A stretch of DNA of 64,000 nt from a virus. The position numbers and the translations under genes were made by a program. Location: positions 1 to 64,000 of the IMG/VR virus record IMGVR_UViG_3300049595_004693; one strand, given 5' to 3'. Shown here one piece after another: positions 26,581-34,477 of this stretch. The notes below the pieces were generated by a model that was not told the DNA's origin, made no database searches, and saw only the letters and a program-made list of their open reading frames with translations. Position 1 is the first letter of the stretch; every line of letters begins with the position of its first letter.

Positions 26581-26829
26581 TCAGTTCCGCAATGGTCGCT
26601 GTCTTAAATTTAAAGAAACAGATGCTTTAGTTTTTATAGAGGAGTTGTTCGATTTTTTTATTTTTTCTAATACTACTCTCGCTAAATTAACATCTCCAGC
26701 TAATGTAACTAAACAGGTTTCTATAGTTTGAGAATTCCAATATTTTTCACCAATAGCTGCATTTTCTTCATAAAATGCAATACTTTCTAAAGCATCTTTC
26801 ATAATTTTAAACTGTTCACTTTTTGTCAT
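26581..26829 (-). CDS. hypothetical protein (82 aa)
   Basis: Helical protein, with a Leu-rich segment LVTLAGDVNLARVVLEKI. The last 20 residues are basic and less protein-like. The same frame continues open past the TGA for 44 codons, so the gene may originally have been longer. No family was recognised. Confidence 0.55.
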   Translation of the reverse strand: MTKSEQFKIMKDALESIAFYEENAAIGEKYWNSQTIETCLVTLAGDVNLARVVLEKIKKSNNSSIKTKASVSLNLRQRPLRN

Positions 26830-26851
26830 ATTTATTTATAATTTAAGTTGT

Positions 26852-27388
26852 TTAGGGAAGTTTCCAAATCACATTATTATGTTTAATTTCATCTTTACTC
26901 AAAGATTTTGCGCAAATACCGGGATCTTTAAATAAAATTCTATATTGTGGATATATTAGTAGTTCTCCGCTTGTTGCTTCAATAACATGCATCATTTTCC
27001 AATGCTCGGGGTCTCTGCTTAGATCATTATTACCAACATAATCAATGGAAAATCTATAATAACCATTTATTATTCTATCTTTTGTGGTTTTTACTGTGCA
27101 TGGCATATATCTCAGCAAATCAATAGTAATTATATCTATTTCATTACTTATATTGTCCCACATTACAGATTCAGATAAGCTAATTTTGGGAGCTTCTGAA
27201 CTAAAACAGATAGCATGAGGAGGTAATCCAGTATAAAAAACTCCATTTTCAAGTAATACTTGAAATTGTATAGTTTGATTAGAAAGTGCTCTTACCGAAG
27301 CTAATCTTCCTTCTATAAATTTAAATTTATTGTTATAAATAAATTCTTCTCTTAAAAATATTGTAAGAGGAGGAGTGTTTTTATTCAA
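26852..27388 (-). CDS. hypothetical protein (178 aa)
   Basis: Probably starts at a TTG (27388) with AAGGA nine bases upstream; there is no good ATG near. Beta-rich, with repeated Ile/Phe strands. No motif was recognised. It stands alone between AT-rich spacers, low in G+C. Confidence 0.6.
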   Translation of the reverse strand: MNKNTPPLTIFLREEFIYNNKFKFIEGRLASVRALSNQTIQFQVLLENGVFYTGLPPHAICFSSEAPKISLSESVMWDNISNEIDIITIDLLRYMPCTVKTTKDRIINGYYRFSIDYVGNNDLSRDPEHWKMMHVIEATSGELLIYPQYRILFKDPGICAKSLSKDEIKHNNVIWKLP

Positions 27389-27478
27389 ATTTTATTTTCC
27401 TTAACCAATATTATTTTAATTTATTATTTGATCTTATCCTTAATTCTACTAGTCATTTATGTTACTCGTCGCGCTTTA
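27389..27478. other. AT-rich spacer
   Basis: About 90 bases with no supported gene. It holds the AAGGA ribosome site of the gene to the left and only weak -10-like sequences on the - strand. Confidence 0.4.
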
Positions 27479-27539
27479 TCGTGAGGGCCGGGATTCTTTC
27501 CGGCAGCCTAGGCCCGTCATGTGCTCACGCCGCCTCACG
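27479..27539. ncRNA. GC-rich structured RNA candidate
   Basis: A 61-base island, much richer in G+C than its surroundings. The outer arms CGTGAGG (27479-27485) and CCTCACG (27533-27539) pair perfectly over seven bases. Next to the outer stem a 5-bp hairpin GCCGG/CCGGC encloses eight bases. On the - strand this looks tRNA-like (7-bp acceptor, T-arm-like hairpin). It is too short and lacks a T-loop consensus and a clear anticodon arm. Strand and function are undetermined. Confidence 0.35.
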
Positions 27540-27544
27540 AAACT

Positions 27545-27751
27545 TTATTCTTTCAGCTCTTTTACGTCAAACCATTTACTATGTTTCAGTGCATCTTCTA
27601 AATGTATATCAAAAGGCCAATGCCGTAAACACGCATATGCTCTACGTCGAATATTTTTAGGCACCTTAGGTGTTTTCTTTGGATCTAAAAGATCTAGCAA
27701 AAACTGCTTTCCATACTGGAGCGCTCGCGTACGCTCGTCAGGCAAGGTCAT
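27545..27751 (-). CDS. BPSL0761-like small protein (68 aa)
   Basis: The opening MTLPDERTRALQYGKQFLLD and the later VPKNIRRRAYACLRHWP match the pattern of the BPSL0761 family, small proteins of unknown function common on phages and mobile elements. It overlaps the upstream 40-residue gene by ATGA. Confidence 0.7.
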   Translation of the reverse strand: MTLPDERTRALQYGKQFLLDLLDPKKTPKVPKNIRRRAYACLRHWPFDIHLEDALKHSKWFDVKELKE

Positions 27752-27870
27752 TTAGCCTCCCAGCAAAGCACCATCTGGCCTTCAATATATTCAAACCAAC
27801 ACACATGTTTATCAGACATGTACAGCAACATGCTGTGTGTAGACTCTTCTGGTGGAAAGCGATTAATCAT
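27748..27870 (-). CDS. small hypothetical protein (40 aa)
   Basis: ATG at 27870 with GAGG ten bases upstream; the TGA overlaps the ATG of the BPSL0761-like gene. Aromatic and Met-rich, with no transmembrane segment. The tight coupling supports translation. Confidence 0.55.
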   Translation of the reverse strand: MINRFPPEESTHSMLLYMSDKHVCWFEYIEGQMVLCWEAK

Positions 27871-27952
27871 AAATTTGGGGCCTCGTTGTGGGTGTAGGTG
27901 AGGCTAAACCTACAGTCAATCCGTTATAAATCGGCAACCCTAACTTAATTAT

Positions 27953-27981
27953 ATTAAATCACACTACTAACTAGAAGTCAA
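27953..27981 (-). promoter_or_regulatory. probable sigma70-type promoter TTGACT-N17-TTTAAT
   Basis: -35 TTGACT (27976-27981) overlaps the end of the neighbouring gene; the spacer is 17 bases and the -10 is TTTAAT (27953-27958), on the - strand. A leader of about 75 bases precedes the 40-residue gene. Weaker than the other early promoters. Confidence 0.5.
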
Positions 27982-28444
27982 CTCCTAAAAGCACCGATCC
28001 TGTTTTATTAGTCTGCACTTGAGCGCCGATGGACAGAGTGTCATTAAGCATTCTTTGGTATTGGGCTCCTCCCACCACTCCGGTATCAGACTCCACTTCA
28101 ACAGTGCTTCCTGCCTGTGTAGTAGTTAGTCCTCCTTGATTACCGTGTCCTCCGAGTAACGACACGCGATTTTTCTTACTTGTGGAGCAACTGAGCGTTT
28201 TAGAACGCTCTGTTTTAGTTACTACAAACTGCTGTTTCCTTGGCACCACTTTAAACTTCTCGGCTGGTACCGCAGACTCCACTCCATCGGCTCTGCGAAC
28301 AATAATAACCGCTCCTTTAAGGTGACTAGGAACATCCGTACTAATCACTTTCGTTTCTGTCAAAACCTCCTCACTAACCTTTTCAACACAGTCAGAAGCT
28401 AAAGAAGAAACACTAAACAACATGCTAAAAATAATATATTTCAT
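27971..28444 (-). CDS. secreted protein, possible outer-membrane component (157 aa)
   Basis: Signal peptide (IIFSMLFSVSSLA) followed by a mature domain with two cysteines and a Gly-rich, strand-alternating C-terminus ending in Phe (GSVLLGVDF), as in small outer-membrane proteins. It directly follows the collagen-like lipoprotein gene in the same operon, suggesting a paired envelope role. No family was recognised. AAGGA precedes the ATG. Confidence 0.6.
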   Translation of the reverse strand: MKYIIFSMLFSVSSLASDCVEKVSEEVLTETKVISTDVPSHLKGAVIIVRRADGVESAVPAEKFKVVPRKQQFVVTKTERSKTLSCSTSKKNRVSLLGGHGNQGGLTTTQAGSTVEVESDTGVVGGAQYQRMLNDTLSIGAQVQTNKTGSVLLGVDF

Positions 28445-28452
28445 ATATTTCC

Positions 28453-29334
28453 TTAGTTATTGAGGGCTTGGCCGGTGGTTGCTGAAGGGGTGGATGATAC
28501 ATCAAGGTTAGCACTTACTGTGACACGACACTGCGCTCCATTGCGATCGGTGGTGACATAGCTACCTGGAGCGAGTAGTGTGAGCCGATCAAGGTGCGGG
28601 CCACCGTCATATAGTGCCAAAATTTTGCCGTCCGTAAGTCGTAGAAAAATTTCATCATTTGCAAACTCTTGTCCACAAGGATAAATATATCCTTTAATAC
28701 CAATTGCATTAGCTAGTGCGTTTTGTCCTGGTTCGCCCTGCGGTCCTTGCGGACCCGTCGGGCCTACCGCACCGTCTTCGCCGTCATAGATCATTTGGCT
28801 AGTGCTTCCGCAAGTAATACGAGCACCTCCAGAGGCATTAGCGATGCTGCAGCTAGTACCATTTTGGCCATTTACTCCATTATAAACATAAGCTACAGAA
28901 TTGCCGCAAGTAATGCGAGCGCCGTTCGACAATTGCTTTACTTTACAATCCTCACCGTCTTCACCGTCATGGATGAATACAGGGAATTGATTTGGGCAGG
29001 CCAGATACACTCCAGAAAAGAAAAGTGAACGATAGGCTTGGCAACTTGCTCCTGCCGGTCCTGTTTGTCCTACAGGCCCTTGAATGCCCTGTGCTCCTTG
29101 TGGGCCTTGAACACCCTGCGGTCCCTGGGCACCGTTTAGAACAACGGAAGATGATCCATCGGTACACGAGATTCGCGCGCCCACCACAGCAAAACTTTCT
29201 TCATCGAGTTCTGCGGAAACCGAGCAGCTTGTGCCGTCTTTTCCTGGCTCCCCTTTAAAAATTTGAACCACTTCTCGGGCAGGAGAACAACTAATAAAAA
29301 CCAAAGAACAAAACAGTAAAATCCAGTTACGCAT
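28453..29334 (-). CDS. collagen-like repeat lipoprotein (293 aa)
   Basis: A lipoprotein signal (FCSLVFISC) places it on the envelope. Two collagen-type Gly-X-Y runs are present (about residues 68-95 and 190-205). Around them is a repeated module of about 30 residues containing DGxxC, then GARITC, then a YxNG or YDG turn, seen three times. Cysteine pairs within each module could form disulphides. AAAGGAG precedes the ATG. A surface role, such as altering the infected cell surface, is inferred. Confidence 0.75.
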   Translation of the reverse strand: MRNWILLFCSLVFISCSPAREVVQIFKGEPGKDGTSCSVSAELDEESFAVVGARISCTDGSSSVVLNGAQGPQGVQGPQGAQGIQGPVGQTGPAGASCQAYRSLFFSGVYLACPNQFPVFIHDGEDGEDCKVKQLSNGARITCGNSVAYVYNGVNGQNGTSCSIANASGGARITCGSTSQMIYDGEDGAVGPTGPQGPQGEPGQNALANAIGIKGYIYPCGQEFANDEIFLRLTDGKILALYDGGPHLDRLTLLAPGSYVTTDRNGAQCRVTVSANLDVSSTPSATTGQALNN

Positions 29335-29344
29335 TAATACTCCT

Positions 29345-29668
29345 TTAGTTAAGGTAGGCCCTAACAGAATATCCTAATTTTTCTAAAACGTCAACCTCAA
29401 TTTCACTCTCTTCTATGGAAAATCCACCCAGATGCATCAATATATCGCGCATTACATTTAAAGCATACACTAAGCGAACGCTTTGCGCCTTCTCATAGGA
29501 CAGCCTATCCCGCATCACTCCAATCTGTAAAGCGTCATACCTTCTGAGTCCTTCGGAGAGGTAAAAGCTAACCCGTTCTTTATTCTCAATTAAAAATAAA
29601 AGCACGTCGTCAGTACGTTGTACGTTTGGGTCAATAGACATCATTTGAATCATTTGTGCTTTTTTCAT
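29345..29668 (-). CDS. hypothetical helical protein (107 aa)
   Basis: All-helical, acidic C-terminus. ATGA-type overlap with the gene upstream. No family was recognised. Confidence 0.6.
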   Translation of the reverse strand: MKKAQMIQMMSIDPNVQRTDDVLLFLIENKERVSFYLSEGLRRYDALQIGVMRDRLSYEKAQSVRLVYALNVMRDILMHLGGFSIEESEIEVDVLEKLGYSVRAYLN

Positions 29669-29955
29669 TCTAGTTCCACTTCTTCTAGCAGCTCCATATG
29701 CTCTAGATTGATGGAAGTAATCCGGTGAATTGGCACCAACTCAGCGGTGTCCACCTCAATAAAATTACGGCTCGACATAAGAATTTTTTTAATGCATTCC
29801 GAGCTGTGTTTTACGCGCAGAGTAGACATTAAAAAATAATATTCCCCTTTAACAGTTAGTTTACGGGCTCCTCCTTGATATTCAATAGTGGCAATAGATA
29901 CTCCTAAATTAACCATCTTGGTTTTTTTAGGTTTCTTTTTAAACCACCCCATCAT
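29665..29955 (-). CDS. hypothetical protein (96 aa)
   Basis: A Lys-rich N-terminus (FKKKPKKTK) followed by a beta-strand-rich domain. Coupled by four-base overlaps on both sides. No motif was recognised. Confidence 0.6.
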   Translation of the reverse strand: MMGWFKKKPKKTKMVNLGVSIATIEYQGGARKLTVKGEYYFLMSTLRVKHSSECIKKILMSSRNFIEVDTAELVPIHRITSINLEHMELLEEVELE

Positions 29956-30170
29956 ATTGCGCCGCTCCCGTCCGGCTTATTAAAATATTCTAACTCGCTG
30001 ATACGCCAATCATCGAAGCGTTTGATTTGCTCGGCTAGTTCTTTTTGCTTATTCATATTGATAATTTCAAGAGCGAGTTCTCCCGAATTAGAATGCACTT
30101 TGTGGGCAAACACGAAGGCCCACTGTCCCATGCTCATACCATCCCACAATGCGCGACTAGGATACAGCAT
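29952..30170 (-). CDS. hypothetical protein (72 aa)
   Basis: A small soluble protein without a recognised motif. Its stop overlaps the next ATG, and it begins immediately after the preceding gene's stop, in a run of small early genes. Confidence 0.6.
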   Translation of the reverse strand: MLYPSRALWDGMSMGQWAFVFAHKVHSNSGELALEIINMNKQKELAEQIKRFDDWRISELEYFNKPDGSGAI

Positions 30171-30446
30171 TTAATCTTCCCTTTCTGTGCGAACATAATT
30201 AGCTGTCGGTGCTTTAAGTAGCTCAGAGGCTTCGAAGATGCGTTCCTTACTTACGGGCAGCTCCGTAGTTTCGTCCACTAACATCTTGGGGTTGCCCGTG
30301 TGAGGATCATTGCGCCAATAGCCAATGAAAGTGGCAAGTCCATCCTTACCGGGACCAAATAAGTTTTTTACGCCGTATTGTTTACCTTTAACTAACTCCA
30401 TTCGTCGTAGCTTCCTTTTTCTGTTCATTTCTCTGAGTGAATTCAT
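30171..30446 (-). CDS. hypothetical basic protein (91 aa)
   Basis: Basic N-terminus (MNRKRKLRRM), then a beta-rich region. The ATG overlaps an upstream TAA (TAATG). That TAA ends a frame with no start of its own, which is evidence for the frameshifted gene upstream. Confidence 0.6.
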   Translation of the reverse strand: MNSLREMNRKRKLRRMELVKGKQYGVKNLFGPGKDGLATFIGYWRNDPHTGNPKMLVDETTELPVSKERIFEASELLKAPTANYVRTERED

Positions 30447-30687
30447 TATTCTAAAGCCTCTCTCACCATATCAAACAATTTATCTGTTAGCGATTGAAAT
30501 TGTGAGTCATTTAAAAGCCTACGATTATTATGCAAGGCCTCCAACAATTCGCGATATTTTTACGCAATAAAAATCGAGCTTGGGACTCTGCGTCGGCATG
30601 ATCGCTTGCCACGACTTCAGTACCCAAAGTCAACATAGGGTCTTTTTGATTTCTAAATACCACCCTGTACTTTTTAGTAAATTTCAT
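30446..30687 (-). pseudogene. small gene with apparent -1 frameshift
   Basis: From the ATG at 30687 a 58-residue frame ends at 30511. A second frame, entered by slipping back one base at the A5 run (T5 at 30557-30561 on the + strand), continues as coherent helical protein (KYRELLEALHNNRRLL) to a TAA that overlaps the next ATG. The second frame has no good start codon. Either the gene is broken, or translation shifts frame, or the run was mis-sequenced. The joined product would be about 80 residues. Confidence 0.5.
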
Positions 30688-31087
30688 TTTGTTTTCCTAC
30701 CGTCCCTTTTATTTTTTCAATAGAAAACCTAGAACGCACCTTTAAATAATAGTCATCTTTGTGTGGTTCCTTTACCTTAGAGCCTCCCGTTCTCCCTCGG
30801 TTATAGCACACAAGCCAAGTGTAATTTTCTTTATGCTGACACACCTCTCGGTATTTTACAAGCAATTTGATACCTTCGGGAATATTTACTGAAATATTTT
30901 TTAGTGCCTTGGGATCTCCCGAATAATTAACCGGCATAACCTGAAGCACTCCCACCGCACCCTTATTAGATACCGCGTGGGGATCGTATCGGCTCTCTAT
31001 TGCCGCCACTGCGCGGACTAGTGCCGGATCTATTCCGGTTAGTCTTGCATGGTATTCTATTAAGGCGTTAATAATAAATTCCATCAT
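30674..31087 (-). CDS. lytic transglycosylase-type endolysin (SLT fold)
   Basis: Goose-lysozyme/SLT motifs: catalytic Glu in VAAIESRYDPHAVS, then NKGAVGVLQVMP, then a distal YNRG. It cleaves the peptidoglycan glycan strand. At 137 aa with no signal peptide or SAR anchor it should need a holin for access. It sits in the early block rather than the late one. The ATG overlaps the upstream stop. Confidence 0.85.
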   Translation of the reverse strand: MMEFIINALIEYHARLTGIDPALVRAVAAIESRYDPHAVSNKGAVGVLQVMPVNYSGDPKALKNISVNIPEGIKLLVKYREVCQHKENYTWLVCYNRGRTGGSKVKEPHKDDYYLKVRSRFSIEKIKGTVGKQNEIY

Positions 31088-31404
31088 TCACACCTAAGCC
31101 AGCTATGATGCACTATTGACACAATGTTAGCTTCTAACCCCGGTTCTTGCTCCTCTGTTAGCTCGTTGCACTTATGACAATGCCACCATCGGTCCTGAGG
31201 CAACGGTTTAGAGCACGCTCTACACTTGCGCTCCCTGCGTTGATAAAGAGGCTTAGAATAAAGCCTAACACACTCGGGGCACGTGTCCCCGTTCTCCCAA
31301 ACATCACCATTAACGTCAAGCGTTTTTTTTGCCTTTGTGCTTTGATTTGAAACGCCTTTTTTGCGACACACTTGGCAATTAAGCAATACCGTTTTGACTC
31401 GCAT
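31084..31404 (-). CDS. multi-cysteine zinc-finger protein (106 aa)
   Basis: Three CxxC knuckles (CQVC, CPEC, CRAC) and a CHKC suggest two zinc ribbons. The ATG at 31404 was chosen because AAGGAG lies seven bases upstream. Probably a nucleic-acid binder, by fold only. Confidence 0.6.
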   Translation of the reverse strand: MRVKTVLLNCQVCRKKGVSNQSTKAKKTLDVNGDVWENGDTCPECVRLYSKPLYQRRERKCRACSKPLPQDRWWHCHKCNELTEEQEPGLEANIVSIVHHSWLRCE

Positions 31405-31612
31405 GACTAAACTCCTTCCGGTAAATCTCTGAAGCGCCGACGAAAGGCTCTCCATGGTAGGGTCGCCAAAATCCGGCCACGTTAATATAAAATTCCACTA
31501 TCTCGCACCTTCCATCGGCCACTAGACCACGGGCTCGAAACTTAGCTTGAAACAATAGATTGAATTCCCTAATGCGCTCCTCGTAATGTTTTGGCTCTAT
31601 TAGTCGGATCAT
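31379..31612 (-). CDS. hypothetical protein (77 aa)
   Basis: A compact alpha/beta protein rich in Arg and Phe. Its 3' end overlaps the next gene by 26 bp and its start overlaps the upstream stop (ATGA). No family was recognised. Confidence 0.55.
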   Translation of the reverse strand: MIRLIEPKHYEERIREFNLLFQAKFRARGLVADGRCEIVEFYINVAGFWRPYHGEPFVGASEIYRKEFSHASQNGIA

Positions 31613-31914
31613 TTTAATCCTTTCAAAATTAAGCAGTCAATCGCCCGGATAACATTTTGCTTTGGTGTCTTAGGATCATATCCCATTTTTTGAATGGAAG
31701 CAAGGCTAGCCTCCTCAATTTCTGAGATACTTGCGCCTAAGTTAGCGGTAAACTGTACGCGAAACTCAAATAGCTCTCTATACCTATAATCCCCCATTTC
31801 TCGCACTCCAAGCCATCCTAACGCGCTCTTTTTGCGTCCACTCTGGTAGTCCTCAACGGTCCATCGTGTCTCGGGGATACTTTCGAAGTAGCGTCGTGTC
31901 TCAAGTAGTGTCAT
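31609..31914 (-). CDS. hypothetical protein (101 aa)
   Basis: Arg/Glu-rich helical protein in the run of small coupled early genes. No motif was recognised. Confidence 0.6.
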   Translation of the reverse strand: MTLLETRRYFESIPETRWTVEDYQSGRKKSALGWLGVREMGDYRYRELFEFRVQFTANLGASISEIEEASLASIQKMGYDPKTPKQNVIRAIDCLILKGLK

Positions 31915-31915
31915 T

Positions 31916-32116
31916 TTAAATCGCTCCCTTTTCTAATGCTCGTTTGATTTTCTCTTGATATTCCGTCATGCGAGACAATTGCTCCGCATCAAGCCGGTGA
32001 CCATGCTGCACTAGTCGCAACAATTCTTTAAAATATTTCCCATTGTGGGCATCAAACACCGCACTAGCCTTACCTATTAGATCAATCAATACCTGCGCAT
32101 GATCTTGTATTTTCAT
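31916..32116 (-). CDS. hypothetical helical protein (66 aa)
   Basis: All-helical, with a GAGAGG ribosome site that lies inside the end of the 19-codon membrane peptide gene upstream. No family was recognised. Confidence 0.6.
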   Translation of the reverse strand: MKIQDHAQVLIDLIGKASAVFDAHNGKYFKELLRLVQHGHRLDAEQLSRMTEYQEKIKRALEKGAI

Positions 32117-32125
32117 ATTCGCCTC

Positions 32126-32185
32126 TCAGTCAAACATTAAATCGTATGTTACAGCGACCACAATAAACAATACTAACAATATCAT
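32126..32185 (-). CDS. tiny membrane peptide (19 aa)
   Basis: The ATG overlaps the stop of the amidotransferase gene (TAATG). The product is almost entirely one hydrophobic helix (ILLVLFIVVAVTYDLM). It ends where the next gene's ribosome site begins, so it exactly fills the gap. It could be a coupling device or a membrane micropeptide. Confidence 0.45.
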   Translation of the reverse strand: MILLVLFIVVAVTYDLMFD

Positions 32186-33066
32186 TATTTTTTACCGTAT
32201 TGTGCCAACATATAGTCAGAATAACCCTCATTAGACTCATAGGAATAGCGGTCATAATCGTCCATCACGTCACGACTGCCAAAGGCACGCGCGGCCAATG
32301 AATCAAGGCTAGTGGTCGCGGTTAAGACTAAAGGTTTAATTTCTTGCTGATACACAATGTCATTACCTTCGAATACCGCGTGTGTGTTATCAAGGATTAG
32401 CTCCGGGTGCTCGACTTTCCACTTCATGTCCTTGGCTACGCGCTCGATGATATCGGTAGTGGTTGCAATAACATATGACCTAATAGTGCGGCACCACGCG
32501 ATATAAAGCGACGCGCGACTATCTCGAATAACGTGCGTCGTGCCTCTCTTGTCTTGAATGATCATCGCATAATAGCCTGTAACATTTTCCTCAATAGCTT
32601 CCATCCCCCCCTTTTCCCAGTACCTAAGAAGAATTTCTGTATCGCAAGTCGTGGTTAGCTTGGACTTTACTTCGTTAGTAAAGTCTTGCACGACTCCGTT
32701 ATGAATTAGCGAAACTTTGTTATTCATGAAGGGGTGGGTGTTCTCGATGGTGACATTATTAGTGCTAAGTCTCCCATGCGCCATGAATGATTTATTGCCT
32801 TTTTGCTTCACCTCTCCGAAGCAATTTCGAGTCTTCTCAATGATTGGTAGCTTGTCGGTGCGCGTATCTTGATTTGTGAATTGCAGAGGTTTCCAGTTGA
32901 AAGGCTTAGTGGTACGCTCACCGCTTATGGTGCCGTCCGATCCTAGAACGGAATAACCAAAACCATCCTTATCACTCAAGGCGCAAACTGCGTCGCGCAC
33001 GCTATTGATAAACTTAGAGTTAACATTCAAATTGCTAGCATCAGTCACCGCGAAAATCTTGCACAT
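32185..33066 (-). CDS. class II glutamine amidotransferase (Ntn hydrolase)
   Basis: Cys2 directly after Met1 is the catalytic nucleophile. Supporting motifs are AHGRLSTN, the oxyanion pair in IHNGVV, and CDTEILLRYW. It releases ammonia from glutamine and normally feeds a partner synthetase; here the upstream gene in the same operon is an amidoligase. At 293 aa it is a bare amidotransferase domain. AGGAG precedes the ATG. Confidence 0.85.
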   Translation of the reverse strand: MCKIFAVTDASNLNVNSKFINSVRDAVCALSDKDGFGYSVLGSDGTISGERTTKPFNWKPLQFTNQDTRTDKLPIIEKTRNCFGEVKQKGNKSFMAHGRLSTNNVTIENTHPFMNNKVSLIHNGVVQDFTNEVKSKLTTTCDTEILLRYWEKGGMEAIEENVTGYYAMIIQDKRGTTHVIRDSRASLYIAWCRTIRSYVIATTTDIIERVAKDMKWKVEHPELILDNTHAVFEGNDIVYQQEIKPLVLTATTSLDSLAARAFGSRDVMDDYDRYSYESNEGYSDYMLAQYGKK

Positions 33067-33093
33067 AATAAACTCCTGTTATTGTTATGATTA

Positions 33094-34242
33094 TTAAAAA
33101 GGCATTCCATCGCTACCCGTAGCGTCATATCCGGGCAATGGTCCTCCGTTAATGACCGCGCTAACGCTACCCTGAAGGCTAGGCGACACAATGACTTGCA
33201 TCGGTAGCGTCTGCGTGCTCTCCTCATTGTCGTCTAACACTTGATCAACTTCGGAGGACACCTCGGGGGAGAATTTCGCGACACGTTCGCGGATATATCC
33301 CCTCAAAGTCTCCGATGCGCCGACAAGATGCGCCACAACTTCCATGCTATCAACGCTAGACTTAATAGCCTTGCATTGCATAATGCCCTGAAGCAATTCA
33401 ATCCAAGATGCGATTTTAGACGCATCTGTGCTCCCACTATGGCCGCGAATCTCAAGCGTGCCGTACTTGGAAAGGCTATGCATATTCACAAACGCGTAAC
33501 GCGATCCCCCGCGCCTAGCGTTAATAGTAGTGGCGCAAAATCGGTTATCCCGGCGAGACTTAGGCAACATGCGCTTAAGAGCCGGGACACAATGAGCGAC
33601 ACGGTTAGCCTTGAGAGTCACCATGCGGCTAGACTCCGTGCGCATGTCAAAATGCACATGGAGCCCACAAGTACGGTTAACCCAACACCCTAGCTTATTC
33701 AATTCTGCGCAAACTTTAAATAGCGGCGACATGTCCGACTTTTTAAAGCTAACGCAGATCTCTTTACCATGTGACTCAGTGCCACACTCACACCGACCGT
33801 CATTGTCTTCTGTTTCTTCCATGCTACACGAGGAGTCATGGGGATTGAGTGATCCGTCATTTTTAATGGTGACAAATTTACTTAATCCTAAACCCCTGAT
33901 ATTTTTGGCAAACGCATTTTCCCTAGCCTGAGAAGTGAAAAAACACTCGATTTCTACACTAATCCACTCTCCCTCAAACCCCTCGGGATTTTTGGAGCTA
34001 TAAACTACGCGAGATAGCTCTACGATTTGAGAAACGGACCATTGCCCCTCATTACCATATTGATCAAGCCTATCGGCCAACATGTCGACACCTGCGCTGC
34101 GTAAATGCTTGCGATATGTCTGCAATGAACGCTTTATAACGTCCTTAAGTTCATCGGGCAATTCCCCCTTGTAGTTATCAATCAAAAACTTATAGGCGGG
34201 ATTGAGGTTGGCGATAAAAGCGGCTTTACGAGAATTTGACAT
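33094..34242 (-). CDS. amidoligase-family enzyme (COOH-NH2 ligase, PF12224-like)
   Basis: Catalytic-fold motifs of the glutamine-synthetase-like amidoligases: ISVEIE, NDGSL, CGLHVHFD and YGTLEIRGHSG. Family members form amide or peptide bonds using ATP. The N-terminal 120 residues are an extra helical region, and a Cys cluster (CSMEE to RCECG) sits between motifs. The ATG at 34242 follows GGGAGG and comes right after the upstream stop. Pairing with a class II amidotransferase suggests a peptide or protein amidation step. The substrate is unknown. Confidence 0.82.
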   Translation of the reverse strand: MSNSRKAAFIANLNPAYKFLIDNYKGELPDELKDVIKRSLQTYRKHLRSAGVDMLADRLDQYGNEGQWSVSQIVELSRVVYSSKNPEGFEGEWISVEIECFFTSQARENAFAKNIRGLGLSKFVTIKNDGSLNPHDSSCSMEETEDNDGRCECGTESHGKEICVSFKKSDMSPLFKVCAELNKLGCWVNRTCGLHVHFDMRTESSRMVTLKANRVAHCVPALKRMLPKSRRDNRFCATTINARRGGSRYAFVNMHSLSKYGTLEIRGHSGSTDASKIASWIELLQGIMQCKAIKSSVDSMEVVAHLVGASETLRGYIRERVAKFSPEVSSEVDQVLDDNEESTQTLPMQVIVSPSLQGSVSAVINGGPLPGYDATGSDGMPF

Positions 34243-34243
34243 A

Positions 34244-34432
34244 TTAGCAAGCCTCCCATGTTTCAACGGTATTAAATTCATCCACCAAAGTCAAGGCATA
34301 TTCCAAACTCTCAATGCCTTGAATGCTCCAAAGGATTTTGTCGCGATAGGACGCCCTAGAATTGATTTTCTCAAATTGGCTAGGGGATACGACGGCACAC
34401 TCACCTGTTATCAATTTAAAGACAATATACAT
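34244..34432 (-). CDS. hypothetical protein (62 aa)
   Basis: A small alpha/beta protein with AAAGGA eight bases before its ATG and its stop just before the amidoligase start. Possibly part of the amidoligase operon and, in principle, a candidate acceptor for modification, which is speculation. Confidence 0.6.
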   Translation of the reverse strand: MYIVFKLITGECAVVSPSQFEKINSRASYRDKILWSIQGIESLEYALTLVDEFNTVETWEAC

Positions 34433-34477
34433 TTTAAATATCCTTTCATTTCAATAGGTTAATTTTTAGAATTTTGA

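Noticed and set aside
27479-27539. True tRNA gene
   Set aside because: 61 bases is too short, the T-loop lacks the TTC consensus, and no clear anticodon arm or CCA end is visible.
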